Shown: positions 9,468 to 18,778, numbered from the stretch's first letter. The stretch is DNA of 64,000 nucleotides from Burkholderia pyrrocinia (GCF_022809715.1 NZ_CP094459.1:1612001-1676000); one strand, 5' to 3'. The notes: generated by a model not told the origin, from the sequence alone. Made by a program: numbers and translations.

Positions 9468-10457
9468 TCACGCGCCGACCGGATCCGCGCGTTTCGCCGC
9501 GAAATTCCAGCGCAGCGCCTGGCCCGTATCGACGCGTGCCGGCAGCAGTCCGGCCGCGAGGAACGTGTCGGCGATCTTCTGCTGTTCGCCGAAATTTTGC
9601 GCGACCACTGCGCGAACGAGGTAGCTGCGGCGCGCGTTCGCGCGTGCGATCGTCGCCGCGTCGAGCCCCCAGATCGGCGCAAGCGTATTCGCGGCCTCCT
9701 GCGGATGGTCGCGCAACCACGTGCCGGCCTGCGACAACTGGTCGAACAGGATCTGGACGACGTCGGGCCGCGCGGCGGCGAAACTGCTCGATGCGAGGTA
9801 GTAGCGCTGGTACGACGCGAGTCCGTTGCCGTCGGCCAGAATCCGCACGTCGGGATTCCGGTCGACCGACGCGACATACGGATCCCACGTGATCCATGCG
9901 TCCACGCTGCCGCGCTCGAACGCCGCGCGGCCGTCCGCGGGCGTCAGGTAGTGGATCGCGGCGTCGGCGGGCGTGAGCTTTGCGCGTGCGAGTGCGGCGA
10001 GCAGCAGGTAGTGGCTGCCGGCCGCCTTCGTGACCGCGATGCGCTTGCCCTTGAGATCGGCGAGCGTTCGAAGTGCGCTGTCCTGCTTGACGACGATCGC
10101 CTGTGCCTTCGGCGACGGCGCTTCCTGCGCGACGTACACGAAACGCGCATGCGCGGCCTGCGCGAAGACCGGGACCGTGTCGGCGACGTCGGCGCTGAAA
10201 TCGACGGCGCCGACGTTGAGCGCTTCGGTCAGCGGCAGCCCGCTCGCGAATTCATGCCACGACACGCGCAGGCCGAGCGGCGCCAGCGCCTGCTCGAGGG
10301 TGCCGCGTGTCTTGAGCAGTGTGATGAGTGTCGACGACTTCTGGAAGCCGATGCGCAATGCGGCAGGCGTGGTCTCGGCGTGCGTTCGGACGCCCGCCGC
10401 AGTGAGGCCTGCGGCCAGCATCGCGCGCGCGAACGCGCGGCGGTTCATCGACGTCAT
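9468..10457 (-). CDS. aliphatic sulfonate-type ABC transporter binding protein (SsuA-like)
   Basis: 329 aa periplasmic binding protein. The N-terminus MTSMNRRAFARAMLAAGL has a twin-arginine-like motif, so Tat export is possible. Family features: LRIGFQKSSTLITLLK, GLPLTEALNVGAVDFS, LKGKRIAVTKAAGSHYLL, and WDPYVASVDRNPDVRIL. The ATG at 10457 is chosen because GAGGAG lies ~9 nt upstream; an earlier start at 10487 has no such site. No permease or ATPase gene is nearby, so it is an orphan subunit that would have to work with a transporter encoded elsewhere. Confidence 0.85.
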   Translation of the reverse strand: MTSMNRRAFARAMLAAGLTAAGVRTHAETTPAALRIGFQKSSTLITLLKTRGTLEQALAPLGLRVSWHEFASGLPLTEALNVGAVDFSADVADTVPVFAQAAHARFVYVAQEAPSPKAQAIVVKQDSALRTLADLKGKRIAVTKAAGSHYLLLAALARAKLTPADAAIHYLTPADGRAAFERGSVDAWITWDPYVASVDRNPDVRILADGNGLASYQRYYLASSSFAAARPDVVQILFDQLSQAGTWLRDHPQEAANTLAPIWGLDAATIARANARRSYLVRAVVAQNFGEQQKIADTFLAAGLLPARVDTGQALRWNFAAKRADPVGA

Positions 10458-10731
10458 GAATCGTGCTCCTCGTTGGGTTCGTTGCAATGAAGCGGGCCGG
10501 CTAACGTACCAACGGGGAGGGCGGGCGATAACCGATAAATTCTGCTATCGATCCGACTGGCGGGCATAAGGAGGTGGGGCAGGCGGTCGCGGCGCAGATT
10601 TCGGGGATCGCGCCGAAGGCGCTCAATGAGTGCGCCTGCGGAAATTCATGAGGGCCGAGTTCGACGAGCCGTGCCGGTTGCTGCGCAGATTCATCGGCGG
10701 GCAAGTTACTCTTTTTCCCGGTCCGGAAATG

Positions 10732-10761
10732 AAAAAAGGCCGGCTGGAAGCCGACCTTTTT
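10732..10761 (-). terminator. terminator of a disrupted third tRNA-Leu
   Basis: Third copy of the terminator found after the two intact tRNA-Leu genes. Here only the last 23 nt of the tRNA remain beside it (10772-10794), which shows that a third tRNA-Leu unit stood here before integration. Confidence 0.85.
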
Positions 10762-10771
10762 AGAAAACAAG

Positions 10772-10794
10772 TGGTGCCCAGGAGAGGACTCGAA
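10772..10794 (-). repeat. probable attL: 3' end of tRNA-Leu at the left island junction
   Basis: 23 nt identical to the 3' ends of both upstream tRNA-Leu genes (T-arm half, acceptor strand and CCA, minus strand). Identity stops abruptly at 10795, where AT-rich unrelated sequence begins. This is the usual trace of a tyrosine integrase acting at a tRNA 3' end: a fragment on one side, and a restored full tRNA expected at the other junction, outside this window. Confidence 0.8.
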
Positions 10795-11110
10795 ACAAAT
10801 TTTTAAGCTATTGAATTGTATGAGTATTATTTCGATGTCTGATGGAATATGTACTCTTTTGTGTACTCATTTCCTCCTGGCTGAAGAAGGCTTGTACTGG
10901 CGTCTAAACGTTCGATAAACGGGTCAAGAATTTCGTGTTTCTGTTGTGTGGGTACAACAGACTTGGTCGCGGTCCGCGTCGTTGGCGTCGCCCCCTTCGC
11001 TTGGAGCGGCACTGCGTGCGGCACGGGTGCCCGAACGAGTGTGAAAATATACCTCAATGACCAGGTGCTAACCGCGTCATCGGTCAATGAAGCGGAATCT
11101 GTAGAACAGC
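10795..11110. other. left end of the island, no supported gene
   Basis: AT-rich sequence directly next to the junction. Short open frames exist on both strands but show no recognisable protein features. No integrase gene is visible here; it would have to lie at the other, unseen end. Confidence 0.5.
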
Positions 11111-12661
11111 TCACCGAGCGAATAGCCAATACTGCATCCCGTTTTGCCATTTTTCACTTAGCCCGAACCGGTGCTCCGCACGTGTGTCTGAATGCACAAT
11201 GTAATAAAGGTCAGACAATACAGAGCGGCGATCGCCGACATATGAATGGCCTGTGAAATCAGTGTCGACGTTGGTTACGTCGATCGTTTCGATTCCTTTG
11301 AGCAAGACCATATTCCTACCCGAGTCACCAGCACGTGGCCCGGCATGAATAATTTCCGATAGTGCAAGAGCGCGGTCACGCGATGATGCATACAAAGTGA
11401 CCGGCGCCCCCAGTGCTACCAATCCTGGTGCAATTTGCCGGACGAAAACTTCACTATCGATGTCTGGTGCTGCAAGAACAATTTCCTTGATTCTTGAGGC
11501 ATATGTGGGATCTTGCCGAGCGATATTCAAAAGAGCTCTCGTTAATCCGCGCGTCCCCATGCTATGAGCTACAACATATAAGCTAGCATCAGGCGTCGCT
11601 TTCAGAATGCTGCTAACGAATTGCTCAATATCAGGTTGTGCTCTTTCAATCGATTGCTCATCAGACGTATACCCGGCAAGCGTGGCGCGTGATGGCCATG
11701 AGAAGAAAATTGCCGCTCCACTAAAGTCGAGGTCATAAGCTATTTGCGCGGTTCTGCGAGCGGCATCGTCAAAACTGACGTTGTATCCATGGATGAAGAG
11801 TAAAGCACTTGGCGTTTTTGAATTAAGTGCTTTTGATCTCATCTCCGAGAAAAATTGATCGGATGATTCGATATTTACATGTAACACCGTCACATGTTTG
11901 TTGGGCTCTTGGTTGATTTCAAGTCGAAGGATGGATGGTGACTCTAATCCGCCGACCATGTGGTTGCGCGGAATGCTCACGTCCACGTTGCCGAAGGTGA
12001 CTTGCTGAGCAAGTTCGTTACCGAAAAAATTGTGCTTTTGTGGTGAGTTTAACGCTTGACTTCGATCGGTTCCGAAGAATACACGGACGATGTCGTACTC
12101 TCCATTATTGCCCGCTCGAGTGGGCGCTGCCGTAGTCGGCAAAATCGATGCCGATGCAGGTTCGGATATTTCATAATCTGCAGTATTTGATGTCCATTCA
12201 CTTGGTGCATTAGCACCCAATTTTTTGGCGTGATGGTATTTTTTCGAAGTATGGGGTCGAGGCGCCATCGCTGGAACTCGAGCTGCATATTCATCATACG
12301 CGGCGGTATTGTCCACGTCTCTGCCGGTGACGACTGGTTTTGTCGCAGGCGCGGGCGGCGTGTTCACGTAGCTTCCTGATCCTTGTCCTGGGAGTTCAAG
12401 TGGTATAGGAATATGGGTTATCGTTTCGGAATCGTTTCCACCAAGTATGCTGCCGGGGAGCGATGATTGAGGTGTCGCCGTACTGTTCTGCGTTGGAGGT
12501 AACTCACCAGAGGAGCTTGTCGCTCCGGCGGGCACGTCGTTATGAGCCGACACTTGGGCTGGCGGCGGAGGGGCTGCGACTTCTGCGAAATGACAGGCGC
12601 TAAGCTGGATACTTGTCCATATGGCAACCGCAACAATCCCCGAAACCGAGCTCTTATTCAT
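11111..12661 (-). CDS. lipoprotein alpha/beta hydrolase (DUF900-like)
   Basis: 516 aa from MNKSSVSG. A signal peptide ends in a lipobox with Cys23 (IQLSAC), so it is a predicted lipoprotein. Residues ~25-190 are a low-complexity Pro/Ala/Ser/Thr linker. From ~200 on there is a DUF900-type hydrolase: IVRVFFGTDR, LLFIHGYNVSFDDAARRTAQ, IFFSWPS, and the nucleophile elbow VVAHSMGTRG with Ser367. Substrate unknown. The frame is open upstream to 12730, but only the 12661 start gives a lipoprotein signal; a weak GGGA lies ~7 nt before it. Codon use is more AT-rich than the flanking chromosome, which fits acquired cargo. Confidence 0.75.
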   Translation of the reverse strand: MNKSSVSGIVAVAIWTSIQLSACHFAEVAAPPPPAQVSAHNDVPAGATSSSGELPPTQNSTATPQSSLPGSILGGNDSETITHIPIPLELPGQGSGSYVNTPPAPATKPVVTGRDVDNTAAYDEYAARVPAMAPRPHTSKKYHHAKKLGANAPSEWTSNTADYEISEPASASILPTTAAPTRAGNNGEYDIVRVFFGTDRSQALNSPQKHNFFGNELAQQVTFGNVDVSIPRNHMVGGLESPSILRLEINQEPNKHVTVLHVNIESSDQFFSEMRSKALNSKTPSALLFIHGYNVSFDDAARRTAQIAYDLDFSGAAIFFSWPSRATLAGYTSDEQSIERAQPDIEQFVSSILKATPDASLYVVAHSMGTRGLTRALLNIARQDPTYASRIKEIVLAAPDIDSEVFVRQIAPGLVALGAPVTLYASSRDRALALSEIIHAGPRAGDSGRNMVLLKGIETIDVTNVDTDFTGHSYVGDRRSVLSDLYYIVHSDTRAEHRFGLSEKWQNGMQYWLFAR

Positions 12662-12852
12662 GATTATTCCCATTGCTACGGTTTGTAATGTGTTTTTGTT
12701 CGCCTCAAAGATTGTGAACACTCGTGACAAATATTGAAGGCGCTCGATTCAGAATAGATTTTGCGATCGAAAAGTCAATGGGACATATCAAGAAAGCGGG
12801 TGCCGTTCTATGGCGAGACCTGTCCGATGGTTGAGTAAGTTATAAGTACGAC

Positions 12853-12876
12853 GAATGCCAATGAAAATTGGCATTC
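12853..12876. repeat. perfect 10-bp stem, GAAA loop hairpin
   Basis: GAATGCCAAT, loop GAAA (a GNRA tetraloop on the plus strand), ATTGGCATTC. No T-run follows on either strand, so it is not a classic terminator. It lies ~190 bp upstream of the hydrolase start. Role unknown. Confidence 0.5.
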
Positions 12877-13534
12877 ATCGGATGATAGAGGGGCGCGCGT
12901 GAATAGGCTGCGCTGTTTCATTTCAAGTGATTTTGGGTTTCGCAAGTACGCGTAGATGGCCGTTACCAATCAGAAAATTTCGATACGACCTGATCGCTAC
13001 CTCTCACACGGCGCGCATCACGCTCGGGCTTGAGTCGATGATCCGGCCTTGCATGTCGATCAGCGCGAGCGTCGCCGGCTGTCCGTCGGGTGTCGTGATG
13101 CTCAACCCCTGAAAGCTGACCGCGCTGATCGTGCTGGTGAGCGGCGCGACGACCTGGGCGTCGTCCGTACGTGCGATCTCGGTCGGCGGCTTCTTCTTCA
13201 TCGCGACCTCGCTGCTATGCAAAGCTCCGCGCGGGTCCGCATCTCGCGGTCGTACCCGGTCAGCGTGGTTCTCCAGTCGTGCGCGTACTGCGGCCCTGCG
13301 ATCGACGTGCCGGCGCGCTGCGCATCGAGCTGCGCGCCGCTCGGCAGTGCGTAGCGAGGGCTGATCCGCTCACCGTGCTTCCGTTACCGGCGGCCCTAAC
13401 TTGCAAACACGAAGTTCGCCTTTCGGCCAGTTGCTGGAGGTTACAACCGGCGGCCCCGGCCAATTGCAGGCATTGAGATTGGGGCGGTGAACGAACTCTC
13501 GTCACGCCGACCCCGTGAAGCCTGTTCTTGACCG
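12877..13534. other. non-coding or decayed stretch
   Basis: About 650 bp without a convincing gene. A minus-strand frame at 13004-13222 encodes a short protein-like segment (TTPDGQPATLALIDMQGRII) that may be the end of a broken gene, but nothing upstream continues it. GC is higher than in 10.8-12.7 kb, so the two stretches probably have different sources. Confidence 0.4.
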
Positions 13535-14003
13535 CTATCGCAACTGCTTAATGCGCTCTTGGAGAGCCAGGGCGGCAGGGATGTTCATGGCTGCAAGTGC
13601 GGCAGTGATCTCGATAAGCGCCTGTCGAGCCTGAGGGTGCTGCGACAGGGCATGCGCGTCGGAACTCAATGCCGCCACCACCAGCGCAACCAATGCGTCG
13701 CCCGTACCCTCGCGGTACCAGCGACTGGAATGCTCGCGTTCCTTCAGCATGGCGGTGAGCCAGCAAAGCCCATCAAGCCGAAGTGGGGCTCCGAACTTAG
13801 TCGTCAGGAAGTGGCAGAAACGGGTGACGCATTCTTCGTCGCGAGCTAGGTGCGCGGCGGCCCAGCGTTTGTAGAGATCCTTCAACTTCCAGAAAGTACG
13901 CGGACAACACATTTCTGTCGGCCTCCTCGTTGACGCCGACATCAAGAAAGTACTGGTTCGCTGCCGCAAGGACAGATTCGTTTCTCTGCTTTTTCAGCCC
14001 CAT
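13535..14003 (-). pseudogene. hypothetical gene with a frameshift
   Basis: Two overlapping minus-strand frames read as one protein if a single-base shift near 13880-13900 is allowed. The first part starts MGLKKQRNESVLAAANQYF at 14003 and reads to ..NVLSAY; the second resumes FWKLKDLYKRWAAAHLARDE and continues to the stop at 13535. Beyond the shift, each frame gives protein-like sequence only on one side. Family not recognised. It could be a true frameshift mutation or a sequencing error. Confidence 0.4.
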
Positions 14004-14170
14004 ATGGACGTTCCCCCTTGAAATAACGAGTGTTTCGAGGAGGCCATAGGAAGCCCATGGTGTCCTCAGTGATGTGTTTGCTGATACGTAATCAAACGCG
14101 CTACGAAGCAGCACTGCGCGCGGGCGGTCACATTGGCATCGCCGCAACCGTAACGACTATGCGCCGCCAC

Positions 14171-14824
14171 TCATGCTATTAGACGCAAGACTGACGCCCG
14201 GTGCGCGCCGTAAAACTCCATGTTGATGATGATGGACTCCGGTGTCTCAATGACCTGGTACGCGAAGATCTCTTGGTGCGATCCAAGCTTGGGTAGCTGC
14301 TCGAAATTCAGGGCGGTCGATGTGCGGACTTTGCTTACTGACGACGCAAGGTCGGGGGCGACTGCAGGATCGATGGGGATGAATAGCGGACACGCATACA
14401 GGTCGCCCAGGAGCTTGTGCCGACCACCGTGGTGATGGAAATAGAGCGCGCGCGCGATTTTTTGCAAGCATGCACTCAGTAACTCGAAGTTGATTTTGAA
14501 TGGGTCGTCTATCACCAGCGCATTGCGATCCCACCGAAACCCATAGCGGTCCAGGACGCCGCTGCGCCGCAGCGCCAGCCGGACGACACTCCTTGCGGCA
14601 CTGCTCCTGATCGCATTGGGGATGTCCGTGGCGATCGCGCCCAATAGAAACTTCAGGTATTCGTCCGCCCTGGAGTTGGCGTTGTTGTGCGTCACGCAGG
14701 AAGGCACCGTTATCAATCTCGACCAATCGGCTCCCTTTGGGAACAGGCATTTGGGCGGCACATGTTCCCGCCCGGTCCCTTCGGCGTCACAGTGGTAGCA
14801 GGTCGTCGTTTCAAAATATGCCAT
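14171..14824 (-). CDS. HNH-endonuclease-like protein
   Basis: 217 aa. The N-terminus has a compact metal-binding pattern: Cys9-x2-Cys12, then REHVPPK (Glu20-His21), then Cys43-x2-His46-Asn47. This is the layout of HNH-type zinc-finger nucleases found in mobile and defence regions. The remaining ~160 residues show no motif I recognise. Cargo gene between the relaxase gene and the frameshifted gene; function (DNA cleavage, defence, or other) is inference. Confidence 0.6.
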   Translation of the reverse strand: MAYFETTTCYHCDAEGTGREHVPPKCLFPKGADWSRLITVPSCVTHNNANSRADEYLKFLLGAIATDIPNAIRSSAARSVVRLALRRSGVLDRYGFRWDRNALVIDDPFKINFELLSACLQKIARALYFHHHGGRHKLLGDLYACPLFIPIDPAVAPDLASSVSKVRTSTALNFEQLPKLGSHQEIFAYQVIETPESIIINMEFYGAHRASVLRLIA

Positions 14825-14920
14825 GGCATGCTGGTGGTCGAGTCAACTGAGCGAATGCTGACGCGTTGCGGACACGGACTCCCTGCGCAAGGAAGAGATC
14901 CGTGAAACATGGCATCGTGC

Positions 14921-16801
14921 TCAAGCCTCCGTGGCTAATTCCAGGTAGGGATTGTTGAGCGGCTGTTCGCTGAATAACGTCGCCCACTCGTTGAGCAGAT
15001 ACCCATGGAGCTTTCGCGATTTGCGTGGCCCCGTGACCGTGCACATCCAGATGTTCAACCCGCTGGGTTGCTTGCGATGCAGTTGCAGCTTCTCGAACTT
15101 CTTCTGCACCCACTGCCAATCGTGGAGTTGCTGCTCCTTGGCTAGCGCCACCACGCGCGGGTGCTCCTGGGCATAGCGCTGGAAAATGCCTGGGCTCACC
15201 AGATACACGGTATCGGCCACGGTATGCACCAGCGCCTTCGCGTCGTTGATCACCAGCTTGTGGCTCTGCACCGCATGACTCAGCCACGCGACGAAGTGTT
15301 CGCCCGAGGGCGGCGCGCTCGTAGCCGCGACGTGCAGCGGCTGCGGTTCTGCAGCAGACGGTGGAGGTGTGGGCAGTGCGGGCGGAACGGCTGGCGCAGG
15401 CAGTGGCATCGCCGTTGGCATGGTCGGCTTCGTCGCTGGGGCCTGTGTGGCCCTCGGCGGAGCTTTCGGTATCACGCACCGGGGCTGTTCCTGCTCCGGC
15501 GCAGGCGCATCCGTGTTGGCGGGCTCAGGCGCCGCGCCGAACAGGTTCAGCAAGTCGGTGATGGCGTCTGCCGGGACGGGCGCGGGCACCACGGTCGGCG
15601 TCGTAGGCGGCAGGCTCGCATCGGTGGTGCCGGCCATCGCCGTGTCCTCTTCGGTGGCCATGGCCTCCACGACCACATTTCCCGCGAACGGCGGCGGGCG
15701 CTGCGTGGCGTCGTCCCAGATCAGTGCCGGTGCCAACTGGAGGAAGGTGAAGGTGTGTGACCAACCGTTGTCCCCGGTCACCGTCGCCTTCCAGATCGCT
15801 TTGCCATCCATAGTCGGCTGCGCCATGCCGTGGTCTTGCAGGATCGTGAACAGTGCCGTGTTGTTGCTGGGAATGCCCTCGATGCCCTGCGACAGCAGGT
15901 GAGCACGGAGCTTGTCCGACACGGTCTTGCTCACGAGCCACAGCGCGTCCTGCGTGAGCCAGCCGTCCGATGCCTGCGGCTGATTCAGCTTGAACTCGTG
16001 CTTGAGCAGGTAGCGCAAACCATCCAGCAGCTTGCGCTGCAGCGCATGCTTCGGCGCGGCCAGCGCCTTGCTCGGGTCGCCGCCCAGTTCCTGCGCCACC
16101 GAGGCCTGATCGGCCTGCACGACCAGTTCGCCCAGCACGCCGGCATGCTCGTATTGGCCGGCCAACACGTAAAGCAGTGACGACCACGCCTCGTGATGGT
16201 TGCTGAGCCAGTCGAGGATGGGGTTGTCCAGAACCTGCGTATAGAGCAGTCCCGTGGCGGCGCTGTGCAGGCGATACGCACGCCCCTCGCGATAGCGAAA
16301 CCGATAGGGCTGGGTCAGTGGGCCATGCCATGGATGCCAGGTAAGCCCATCGGCGAGTTCGACGTCGAGGTCCACCGCAATCTTTCCCAGGTCGTGCAGC
16401 AGCGCGGCGTAGGCCGTCGCGGCGGTCCAGACTTCGGCCTGCGCCGCTTGATCTTCAGGTGAAGTACCAACCGGCAGCAAGCGCGACTGCCGCAGCTTCA
16501 GCGCGTAGGCGACGATCTCTAGGCCGTGGTCCAACATGCCGCCGGGATACGCGTGGTGGTGGCTCTCCGACGCGGGGAGTTCTTGCACCAGCGCTGCGTA
16601 GCGCTCCAGTGGCTGCCGATACAGCAGGGCGAACTGCGTGCGGGACAACGACGTGCGTTGCCAGATGTGCTCCAGCAGCATCTGCCGACGCTGGGTACTC
16701 AGCAGCGCTGGTGCCGACGCCGGTTGCGTGAATCCGCGTGGCGCGGTATCGAGCGGCGCGGACGTGGGCGCCACCGACTTCTTCGAGAACAGTCTGAACA
16801 T
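14921..16801 (-). CDS. traI: MobH-family relaxase (TraI_2 domain) of an ICE
   Basis: 626 aa. The N-terminal TraI_2 domain carries the HD-type metal site used for nicking: SHHHAYPGGMLDHGLEIV (the three-His motif), ALLHDLGKIAVDLDVELADG, TWHPWHGPL, and DWLSNHHEAW. A long Pro/Ala linker (residues ~400-500) follows, then a C-terminal TraI_2_C-like domain (FVAWLSHAVQSHKLVINDA). The start at 16801 has GGAG 6 nt upstream; the open frame further out is not protein-like. MobH relaxases start transfer of ICEclc-, PAGI- and SXT-like elements. It is separated from the other transfer genes of the window by the T6SS cargo. Confidence 0.9.
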   Translation of the reverse strand: MFRLFSKKSVAPTSAPLDTAPRGFTQPASAPALLSTQRRQMLLEHIWQRTSLSRTQFALLYRQPLERYAALVQELPASESHHHAYPGGMLDHGLEIVAYALKLRQSRLLPVGTSPEDQAAQAEVWTAATAYAALLHDLGKIAVDLDVELADGLTWHPWHGPLTQPYRFRYREGRAYRLHSAATGLLYTQVLDNPILDWLSNHHEAWSSLLYVLAGQYEHAGVLGELVVQADQASVAQELGGDPSKALAAPKHALQRKLLDGLRYLLKHEFKLNQPQASDGWLTQDALWLVSKTVSDKLRAHLLSQGIEGIPSNNTALFTILQDHGMAQPTMDGKAIWKATVTGDNGWSHTFTFLQLAPALIWDDATQRPPPFAGNVVVEAMATEEDTAMAGTTDASLPPTTPTVVPAPVPADAITDLLNLFGAAPEPANTDAPAPEQEQPRCVIPKAPPRATQAPATKPTMPTAMPLPAPAVPPALPTPPPSAAEPQPLHVAATSAPPSGEHFVAWLSHAVQSHKLVINDAKALVHTVADTVYLVSPGIFQRYAQEHPRVVALAKEQQLHDWQWVQKKFEKLQLHRKQPSGLNIWMCTVTGPRKSRKLHGYLLNEWATLFSEQPLNNPYLELATEA

Positions 16802-16963
16802 GCATGCTCCGGCAGCAGCAGGCCGCGGGAGGGCCTTTTCCATTTCGAAGCAGCAGATATAGATCGGCGGATACCGTGCGGCGACGGACAATCCGATGTG
16901 CTTGTTGTCCGTGTTTCGCGCAGAGCTGGGTGGTGTGCCTTGACCCGCCAGCCGGACGCGCGC

Positions 16964-17260
16964 GTGTATCGGCCAGACGTACTGTACGGCTGCCTGCGCG
17001 CCATGCAGTCGGTTGCCGGCGGTCGGGGGACCTTTGCAGAAGCCACGGTTCGAGAGCGGGAACGTAATCGCCACGAGAGTCGACCGTTGGCACGTCGAGC
17101 GATCGGCAGCACCTTGTTGTTGAAGGGGCTCGAAGCCGAGGTCGCAGTGATACCAAGCCCGGAAGATATGGACGCGCGACATCTCTATGTCGCCATGACG
17201 CGTGGCTCAGCGCGGTTGGTCATCTGCTCGGCTACGCCAGTCCTGGTTCCTCAGCAGTAG
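16964..17260 (+). pseudogene. C-terminal remnant of a UvrD-like helicase
   Basis: A plus-strand frame ending at 17260 reads VYRPDVLYGCLRAMQ, then GSTLLLKGLEAEVAVI, then LYVAMTRGSARLVICS. The last two are late superfamily 1 helicase motifs (KGLE.. and the VAMTRG motif). Nothing upstream in frame looks like helicase; instead, the start of the oppositely oriented traI lies at 16801. So only the last ~100 codons of the gene survive. Confidence 0.65.
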
Positions 17261-17290
17261 GGCGCGCGTCGCATGCGACGAGGCAGCAAA

Positions 17291-18376
17291 TCAACTGGTT
17301 GATTCTCCAAACAGGTCGCGCGCCGCAGCCATGTGTGCCGCCATCGTTTCCGGGAGGCGGTCGCGGCAATCGGGGGGCCTCTTCGATATTCGGCGCTTGA
17401 TCTTGCATACAGACAACCATTGTTCGTACCGCGCTTGCATTCTCCACACACACACGAATGAGGAAAGCTTGCCGTCACTGGTCAGGGCGGGATCTGTCCG
17501 GTCTGCGTGGGCACTCACCAAGCTATTTGCGGGGATTCTGGCGCAACTACGCTCGACGTAGCCGGCATCCATTGCACGCGGGAACACGATGAAGTCCTGT
17601 CGTGATCGAAACTGCAGGCTGTTCAACAGTTCAACGTCTCGCCTGTCGCTTAACACGGTGTGGCTGCTTCCCTTCTCGCCAAACTTATAGACAGACTTGT
17701 CGATCAGCGCGAGGGTGATCGATGGGGACAGCGGAAGGAATAGCTGGACACCATTCTTTGTCATCCCGGTATAACCGGGGTCGTCAGCATTCCGGAGGTA
17801 CCAGTTGTACAGTACCGCAGGGTGATCGGAGATCACGAAGGGAAGGTTGGTACCGTTGCTCAGGACATGCCAGGAGAGATCCTCTAGCAGCCAGCGATTC
17901 AGGACTGAGCGCAGCAGCAATCGATTACGCACGGCCCGCTCGTCCGTTGGTCTCCACTTAAGGTTCCGAACCGATTCGATAGGATGGCCGTTGAGTTCTG
18001 CGAACTGTTCAAAGACCATGCTGCTGAAGCCGTCGACGCAATCTAGGGCTTGGCTTTGGGTGCCGGGTGTGCGGGCCATTTGAACCGCGATGAAAGTCAG
18101 AAGTGCCGGAAGACCTGGCTCAATCACTCGGCTCGGGTCGGCTACGATGGAATCGACCGCCGGCGCCGCAGGACCCTCGACTTTCGAGGCCAAGAACTTC
18201 TCCACTGCATTGTCGTCGTCGTAGAAGTTGTTCTGCGCGAGCACTTTACGGATGGAACTAGCCCGAACCTTGTTTCGAGTCGAGTCAAAAATCTGCACGT
18301 CTTCGTCGCTACTGGTGGCGAAGTGCCGAAGCAGCAACCGTGGCACAAAATGTTGATTCTTGGTGAGTCCAGCCAA
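17291..18376 (-). CDS. DUF4238 domain protein
   Basis: 361 aa. The N-terminus MAGLTKNQHFVPRLLLRHF is the DUF4238 signature; downstream FVISDHPAVLYN and FLPLSPSITLALID also fit. The function of this family is unknown; members are common in genomic islands near defence genes. The second half after ~residue 280 is less typical. It lies between the helicase remnant and the T6SS hcp gene, on the opposite strand to hcp. Confidence 0.75.
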   Translation of the reverse strand: MAGLTKNQHFVPRLLLRHFATSSDEDVQIFDSTRNKVRASSIRKVLAQNNFYDDDNAVEKFLASKVEGPAAPAVDSIVADPSRVIEPGLPALLTFIAVQMARTPGTQSQALDCVDGFSSMVFEQFAELNGHPIESVRNLKWRPTDERAVRNRLLLRSVLNRWLLEDLSWHVLSNGTNLPFVISDHPAVLYNWYLRNADDPGYTGMTKNGVQLFLPLSPSITLALIDKSVYKFGEKGSSHTVLSDRRDVELLNSLQFRSRQDFIVFPRAMDAGYVERSCARIPANSLVSAHADRTDPALTSDGKLSSFVCVWRMQARYEQWLSVCKIKRRISKRPPDCRDRLPETMAAHMAAARDLFGESTS

Positions 18377-18688
18377 TTCGGGTCCTTAAAAGTCTCTCAA
18401 GCGCCAAGTTACCATTCCTCTGAAATCCACGAAGAGTTTTTCTTGTGTTTGCCGGCAATAGGCGGCTGCTTTGTGGTGACCGGGCCATTCGTGGCCCAGT
18501 CGAGCCAAAAATGGCCCGATTATTTTTCTTTCTTTTCAATGAGTTGATTTTGAGCGGGCCACGAATGACCCGATTTTCCCTCGAAAAAATCAATTTCCGC
18601 GGCTTCGCTTTCCCCGTCGCTTGCCAGAAATACCGGGCATCGCTTCTAATATGCTGATATTAAAGGATTAATTGACGGTTCATGGAAA

Positions 18689-18704
18689 TTGGCATGGCAA
18701 TTGC
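18689..18704 (+). promoter_or_regulatory. sigma-54 (-24/-12) promoter of hcp
   Basis: TTGGCATGGCAATTGC: the GG and GC dinucleotides have exact -24/-12 spacing, and the surrounding bases match the consensus TTGGCAN6TTGC. It is 75 bp upstream of the hcp ATG. The T6SS encodes its own sigma-54 activator (VasH, 31380-32939), so this is probably its target. In V. cholerae, hcp operons are controlled the same way. Confidence 0.8.
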
Positions 18705-18778
18705 GTTAGCAATGCAGTCATCGCCGATGGCAACACGGTCAGAGGGCCGTGTCGGTTCCAACAACAAGGACTGCATCC

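Noticed and set aside
10827..11150. minus-strand 107-codon frame at the island edge, considered as an integrase remnant
   Set aside because: No integrase motif (no R..HxxR..Y) and no known family resemblance.
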